Part shown: positions 12,733 to 16,382 of the stretch, piece after piece
How positions within the stretch are numbered: position 1 is the first letter of the stretch
Layout of the letters: the number at the start of each line of letters is the position of its first letter
Source of the DNA: CAADGU01 sp964581605
Lineage (GTDB): Bacteria; Chloroflexota; Anaerolineae; Promineifilales; Promineifilaceae
Length of the DNA: 16,382 bases
Reading direction: 5' to 3'
Assembly (NCBI GenBank): GCA_964581605.1
Contig: CAZOPF010000120.1
Coordinates: 1-16,382 of the forward strand
The notes under the pieces: model-generated
Databases searched by the model: none
The model's input: the letters and a program-made list of their open reading frames with translations, nothing else
What the model was told of the DNA's origin: nothing
Program-made: the position numbers and the translations under genes

Positions 12733-14622
12733 ATGAGCAAAATTATTGGTATAGATTTAGGGACAACCAACTCCGTCGTCACCGTTATGGAAGGCGGTGA
12801 CGCTGTCGTCATCCCCTCCGCCGAAGGAGGCAACACCACGCCCTCCATTGTCGCTTTTAGCAAAAAGGGAGAACGACTCGTGGGCATGACCGCCAAACGG
12901 CAGGCCGTCGTCAACCCGGAAAACACCATTTACTCCATCAAACGGTTGATGGGGCGGCGCGTAGATGATGCCGAAACGGTGAAGACCAAAGGTATGGTGC
13001 CCTATGCCATTGTCGCCGGGCCGCAGCAAGATGCCCGCGTAAATGTGCCCGTGAGCGGGCAAACTTATTCGCCGCAGGAAATTTCGGCCTTCATCCTGCA
13101 AAAATTGAAGCGAGACGCCGAAGCCTACCTGGGCGAAACTGTCACCAAAGCAGTCATTACTGTGCCCGCTTACTTTAATGATAGCCAGCGCCAGGCGACC
13201 AAAGACGCAGGCAAAATTGCCGGGCTGGAAGTGCTGCGCATCATCAATGAACCAACAGCCGCTGCGTTAGCGTATGGCCTTGACAAAAAGTCTGACGAGA
13301 AAATCCTGGTCTTTGACCTGGGTGGTGGTACGTTTGATGTTTCCGTGCTGGAAGTGGGCGAAGGCGTCGTGGAAGTAATGTCCACCCATGGCGATACCCA
13401 CCTTGGCGGCGATGACTGGGACGAACGCATTGTGCGCTGGATGATTGAAGAGTTCAAGAAAGACCAGGGCATTGACCTGAGCAAAGACCGGCAGGCGTTG
13501 CAACGTCTGCGCGAAGCGGCCGAAAAAGCCAAAATTGAACTGTCGGCCACCATGCAGACCGAACTCAATCTGCCCTTTGTTACCGCCGACGCCAGCGGCC
13601 CGAAACATCTGCAAATGACGCTGACGCGGGCCAAGTTTGAGCAGTTGACAGAGGATTTGGTGGCGCGGTTGCGCCAGCCATTTGAACTGGCTCTCAAGGA
13701 TGCCGGTCTGACGGCGCAAACGATTGACGAAGTAGTTTTGGTTGGCGGCAGCACCCGGATGCCGATGGTGCAAACTCTGGTGGAAAGCCTGACCAACAAA
13801 GCGCCGAACAAGAGCGTGAACCCGGATGAAGTGGTGGCCATTGGCGCGGGGTTGCAGGGTGGTGTGCTGACGGGTGATGTGAAGGATTTGCTGCTGCTGG
13901 ATGTGACGCCGTTGAGCCTGGGTCTGGAGACGTTGGGCGGCGTAATGACCACGCTCATCCCGCGTAATACAACGATTCCCACGCGCAAGACAGAGGTGTT
14001 TAGCACGGCCGAAGATAACCAGACGGCCGTAGACATCCATGTGCTGCAAGGGGAACGGCCGATGGCTGGCGACAACAAGACGCTGGGCATGTTCCGGCTG
14101 GATGGGCTGCCACCCGCGCCGCGTGGCCTGCCGCAAATTGAAGTGACCTTTGACATTGACGCCAACGGCATTTTGCACGTGACGGCGAAGGACAAAGCCA
14201 CCGGGCGTGAGCAGAAGATTCAGATCACGGCCAGCACCAATTTGAGCGAGGCCGAAATTAACAATATGGTGAATACGGCCAAACAGCACGAAGCCGAGGA
14301 CCGACGCAAACGAGAACTGATTGAAGCCCGTAACCAGGCCGACCAGATGATTTACAGCATTGAAAAGAGCCTGAGTGAGATGAACGGCCGTGTGCCCGAA
14401 AGCGACAAATCGCAAATCCACGCCATCATCGGCCAGTTGAAAGAGGCGGTGAAAGGTGAGGATACGGCTCATATTCGTTCGCTGACGGAGCAGTTGCAGC
14501 AGGCCAGCTACGCCCTGAGCCAGCAGATGTACCAGAGTGCGCCCCAGGATGGCCCGCATGGTGGAACGAATGGGTACACCGCTGACGAAGGCGTGGTGGA
14601 AGGCGAGTTTCAGGAAATGTAA
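12733..14622 (+). CDS. dnaK: Hsp70 chaperone DnaK
   Basis: 629 aa, complete. The nucleotide-binding domain (1-384) has I-D-L-G-T-T-N-S (7-14), D-L-G-G-G-T-F-D (195-202), and V-G-G-S-T-R-M-P (337-344). The interdomain linker D-L-L-L-L-D-V-T-P-L spans 385-394, followed by the substrate-binding beta domain and a helical lid to about 600. A short disordered tail ends in E-G-E-F-Q-E-M in place of the common acidic EEV-type end. ATP-driven folding in the cytosol, with DnaJ and GrpE as partners. The start is an ATG with AGAGGTG at a 5-base spacing. dnaJ follows after 130 bases and a terminator; grpE and hrcA are not in the window. Confidence 0.98.
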   Translation: MSKIIGIDLGTTNSVVTVMEGGDAVVIPSAEGGNTTPSIVAFSKKGERLVGMTAKRQAVVNPENTIYSIKRLMGRRVDDAETVKTKGMVPYAIVAGPQQDARVNVPVSGQTYSPQEISAFILQKLKRDAEAYLGETVTKAVITVPAYFNDSQRQATKDAGKIAGLEVLRIINEPTAAALAYGLDKKSDEKILVFDLGGGTFDVSVLEVGEGVVEVMSTHGDTHLGGDDWDERIVRWMIEEFKKDQGIDLSKDRQALQRLREAAEKAKIELSATMQTELNLPFVTADASGPKHLQMTLTRAKFEQLTEDLVARLRQPFELALKDAGLTAQTIDEVVLVGGSTRMPMVQTLVESLTNKAPNKSVNPDEVVAIGAGLQGGVLTGDVKDLLLLDVTPLSLGLETLGGVMTTLIPRNTTIPTRKTEVFSTAEDNQTAVDIHVLQGERPMAGDNKTLGMFRLDGLPPAPRGLPQIEVTFDIDANGILHVTAKDKATGREQKIQITASTNLSEAEINNMVNTAKQHEAEDRRKRELIEARNQADQMIYSIEKSLSEMNGRVPESDKSQIHAIIGQLKEAVKGEDTAHIRSLTEQLQQASYALSQQMYQSAPQDGPHGGTNGYTADEGVVEGEFQEM

Positions 14623-14631
14623 TGTGTGAGT

Positions 14632-14663
14632 CGTGCCAGGCACACCCTTGATTGCCTGGCACG
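14632..14663. repeat. 11-bp perfect hairpin after dnaK
   Basis: CGTGCCAGGCA (14632-14642) pairs with TGCCTGGCACG (14653-14663) across a 10-base loop. It starts 10 bases after the dnaK stop codon and precedes the T-run terminator; it could protect the 3' end of the mRNA. Confidence 0.85.
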
Positions 14664-14674
14664 CCTGTACGATC

Positions 14675-14702
14675 AAAGGGCGGGCGTATGTCCGCCTTTT
14701 TT
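14675..14702 (+). terminator. Rho-independent terminator of dnaK
   Basis: GGCGG (14679-14683) pairs with CCGCC (14692-14696). The stem extends through one G-T pair and three A-T pairs to nine pairs around an 8-base loop, and a run of six T follows (14697-14702). It separates dnaK from dnaJ transcription. Confidence 0.85.
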
Positions 14703-14737
14703 GTTTGCATGAGGGAGTGGGCACGGCCGTTACTCTG

Positions 14738-14746
14738 TAATATGAT
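14738..14746 (+). promoter_or_regulatory. -10 region of dnaJ, leaderless arrangement
   Basis: The overlapping boxes TAATAT (14738-14743) and TATGAT (14741-14746) lie 9 and 6 bases before the dnaJ ATG. That spacing puts the transcription start at or next to the start codon. No ribosome-binding site is present, which agrees with a leaderless mRNA. There is no strong -35. Confidence 0.5.
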
Positions 14747-14752
14747 TTGGCT

Positions 14753-15721
14753 ATGGAATACAAGGACTATTACAAGACACTGGGCGTCGGCAAAACGGCC
14801 GACGAAAAAGAACTGAAAAAAGCGTACCGCAAACTGGCGCGGCAGTATCACCCAGACGTGAATCCAGGGGACGCCAGCGCCGAAAGCCGCTTCAAAGAGA
14901 TCAACGAAGCGTATGAGGTGCTGTCTGACCCGGAAAAGCGCAAGATGTATGACCAGTTTGGCTCGCAGTGGCAGCAGTACCAGCGAGCGGGCGGCAATGC
15001 CAACGATTTCTGGCAGCAGTGGCAGGCGCAGCAAGGTGGGCCACGCACCCAAACCCGCAGTTTCAGCCAGGAAGACCTGAATCAGATGTTTGGCAGCAGC
15101 GGCGGTTTTTCCGACTTTTTTGAATCGCTATTTGGGGGCATGGGGCGGCGGCAGACGGGCGGTTTTGACTTTAGCTCCGGCCAGCGGCAGCCGCGCACCC
15201 GAAGGGGACAGGACGTGGAACATACTGTGCAAGTGACGCTGGATGAGGCGTTTCAAGGGACAACGCGGCAGTTGCAATGGGAAGACGGCCGTACCCTCAG
15301 CGCCAAAATCCCTCGCGGCGTCAAGACCGGCTCCCGCATCCGGCTCAGTGGACAGGGGGGCAGCGGGGCCGGTGGCAGCCAATCAGGCGACCTGTATTTG
15401 AAGGTGGAAGTGCTGCCTCACGCGACCTTTGAGCGGGACGAGGATGATTTGCGGGCGAAGGTGGCGGTGGATTTGTATACGGCCGTGCTGGGTGGCAGCG
15501 TTCAGGTTTCCACGCTGGATCGAACCGTCAATCTGACCATCCCCGAAGGCACCGCCAACGGCAAGACGTTCCGCCTGCGTGGGCTGGGCATGCCCAAACT
15601 GAAGAACCCGGACGAACGTGGCGACCTCTTTGCCACACTGGAAGTCCGCCTACCGGAGCGGCTGACGGACAAAGAAAAAGAACTGTTCAAACAGTTGTCG
15701 ATATTACGCCAGGAGAAGTGA
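14753..15721 (+). CDS. DnaJ/CbpA-type co-chaperone without zinc finger
   Basis: 322 aa. The J domain is at 1-70 with the H33-P-D35 motif that stimulates DnaK ATPase. A Gln/Gly/Phe-rich linker (75-150) holds M-F-G and F-F-E-S-L-F-G-G-M-G, and two beta-barrel substrate-binding domains fill 155-310. The four Cys-x-x-Cys-x-Gly repeats of classical DnaJ are absent, so it is the CbpA/type II form. The start is the ATG at 14753 (M-E-Y-K-D-Y-Y), which matches the family N-terminus; a TTG six bases earlier is less likely. Downstream of dnaK with its own probable promoter. The stop is 14 bases from the stop of the convergent DUF2442 gene. Confidence 0.93.
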   Translation: MEYKDYYKTLGVGKTADEKELKKAYRKLARQYHPDVNPGDASAESRFKEINEAYEVLSDPEKRKMYDQFGSQWQQYQRAGGNANDFWQQWQAQQGGPRTQTRSFSQEDLNQMFGSSGGFSDFFESLFGGMGRRQTGGFDFSSGQRQPRTRRGQDVEHTVQVTLDEAFQGTTRQLQWEDGRTLSAKIPRGVKTGSRIRLSGQGGSGAGGSQSGDLYLKVEVLPHATFERDEDDLRAKVAVDLYTAVLGGSVQVSTLDRTVNLTIPEGTANGKTFRLRGLGMPKLKNPDERGDLFATLEVRLPERLTDKEKELFKQLSILRQEK

Positions 15722-15735
15722 GATTTGTGGGTGTG

Positions 15736-16020
15736 TTATGATAAATTGGCTGTGACAGGCGAAAAATCAGGTAAGGGTTCACCGGTGATATGGGCATATA
15801 GAACGTCCGGGTCAATATCTGCTTCGTTGGGCCAGCAAATGGTGCCGATATCGGGATTGACACGCACCAGATCGAAGTATGTTTTGTTTTCTAGTGGGGC
15901 AAACACGCCAGTAAACGCCACAATCTCGGCCACATTGACAATGCCGTTTGTCCCGTCTTCAAAAAGCAATTCAAGTTCATAATTGGCAAGTGGTGTTACC
16001 CGTACAATATCTATTAACAT
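15736..16020 (-). CDS. DUF2442 family protein
   Basis: 94 aa, full length for the family: an N-terminal beta-rich part (L-L-F-E-D-G-T-N-G), a F-x-G-V-F-A-P-L middle (residues about 36-43), and the signature G-T-I-C-W-P-N-E-A-D-I-D-P-D-V-L-Y near 60-76. The start is an ATG with GGAG at a 7-base spacing, which lies in the end of the upstream gene. The DUF4160 stop is four bases before this ATG, so the two form an operon. The pair is widespread and mobile in bacteria and is often suspected to be toxin-antitoxin-like; no activity can be read from the sequence. Confidence 0.9.
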   Translation of the reverse strand: MLIDIVRVTPLANYELELLFEDGTNGIVNVAEIVAFTGVFAPLENKTYFDLVRVNPDIGTICWPNEADIDPDVLYAHITGEPLPDFSPVTANLS

Positions 16021-16024
16021 CCTC

Positions 16025-16285
16025 TTACTCCAATGGTTCTATCTGCAATAGAACCTCTTGTCGCCTGGCCCGCCCCCAGTTTTGTCTTAACTCATCCTGG
16101 TGTAACGTTGCCCACTCAACAACCATACCGATTACTCTGGGTGGTAGCTTCCCTGCAAATAGGGACAAAGTTTCAATATTCACCAGAGCCTTATAGCTGC
16201 CATACCGTACATGAAAATGTGGCGGTGGATGCTCACTATAGTTCATGGTGATAATGATACCAAAAAAGCGGCTGATTTCAGGCAT
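16025..16285 (-). CDS. DUF4160 family protein
   Basis: 86 aa from the ATG at 16285 (M-P-E-I-S-R-F-F-G-I), the canonical family N-terminus. Further landmarks are H-P-P-P-H-F-H-V-R-Y-G (residues about 19-29), G-K-L-P-P-R-V and E-W-A-x-L-H, then a basic patch ending in L-x-I-E-P-L. An ATG three codons upstream overlaps the -10 box and cannot be in the transcript. It is the first gene of a two-gene operon with DUF2442. The conserved His cluster could be catalytic or structural; the family has no established function that I can state. Confidence 0.9.
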   Translation of the reverse strand: MPEISRFFGIIITMNYSEHPPPHFHVRYGSYKALVNIETLSLFAGKLPPRVIGMVVEWATLHQDELRQNWGRARRQEVLLQIEPLE

Positions 16286-16292
16286 GATGAAC

Positions 16293-16301
16293 ATTATAAC
16301 A
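16293..16301 (-). promoter_or_regulatory. Extended -10 promoter of the DUF4160-DUF2442 operon, leaderless
   Basis: On the minus strand TGTTATAAT is a perfect extended -10 (TGn plus consensus TATAAT), and its end is 7 bases before the ATG at 16285. Transcription would begin at or beside the start codon. No ribosome-binding site is present. I see no gene in the remaining 16302-16382. Confidence 0.6.
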
Positions 16302-16382
16302 GAAGCAGGGAAATGGCCGTATACACACTTCTAACACCCGTTTTATCCCTTTCTGACACAGCTTTCGCAAACTGGCAGCATC

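Noticed and set aside
13267..14763. 498-aa and 343-aa open frames on the minus strand across dnaK
   Set aside because: They are antisense shadows of a strongly coding dnaK. Long antisense frames over dnaK are a known artefact of its codon use; they have no ribosome-binding site and low-complexity, unlikely protein composition.

Overview
The window is 16,382 bases of a moderately GC-rich bacterial genome, with a 100-base run of N at 7999-8098 that marks a scaffold join. It is probably a draft or metagenome assembly. Gene content and protein style (DUF4013 membrane protein, PHP/AlbA_2 fusion, LacI with a BadF-type sugar kinase, DUF4160/DUF2442 pair, zinc-finger-less DnaJ) point to a Chloroflexota bacterium, most likely Anaerolineae-like. 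That placement is an inference from protein resemblance; no rRNA or marker phylogeny is available here.

Layout. (1) 186-3291, minus strand: a four-gene run of a two-TM membrane protein, a tiny glycine-zipper membrane protein, a stand-alone response-regulator receiver, and a PHP/AlbA_2 fusion with an unrecognised C-terminal domain. (2) 3380-7842, minus strand: a sugar-catabolism operon headed by a LacI regulator with a well-formed promoter and operator, then a GH4 glycosidase, a ChbG/YdjC-type deacetylase and a BadF-type (GlcNAc-kinase-like) sugar kinase. It looks like chitobiose/amino-sugar use without a PTS. (3) 8156-10473, plus strand: a DUF1294 membrane protein, a DUF4013 membrane protein and a tRNA-dihydrouridine synthase, the last two overlapping by ATGA. 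(4) 10730-12468: a membrane-anchored LysM protein converging, with a 4-base overlap, on a luciferase-like flavin oxidoreductase. (5) 12733-15721, plus strand: dnaK, a rho-independent terminator, then a CbpA-type dnaJ. (6) 15736-16285, minus strand: a DUF4160/DUF2442 pair resembling a small toxin-antitoxin-like module.

Two genome-scale signals overlie the genes. First, the palindrome ACGGCCGT occurs 34 times by my count, where well under one copy is expected by chance, in coding and non-coding DNA alike. It behaves like the cyanobacterial HIP1 palindrome but with a different sequence. Second, nearly every intergenic spacer carries a small array of 7-, 8- or 9-base units, usually arranged as two inverted arms that can fold into a hairpin. 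Each array has its own unit sequence but the architecture is shared, and in about half of the genes the stop codon lies inside or directly against such an array. One such element is present twice (66-167 and 10456-10557) as a 102-base direct repeat about 10.4 kb apart, and the assembly gap also falls in one. These arrays are the best candidate for something undescribed.

Start codons were set by ribosome-binding sites and family alignment; several long open frames begin inside the repeat arrays and were trimmed. Two genes (dnaJ and the DUF4160 gene) appear to have leaderless promoters, with the -10 box 6-9 bases before the ATG.
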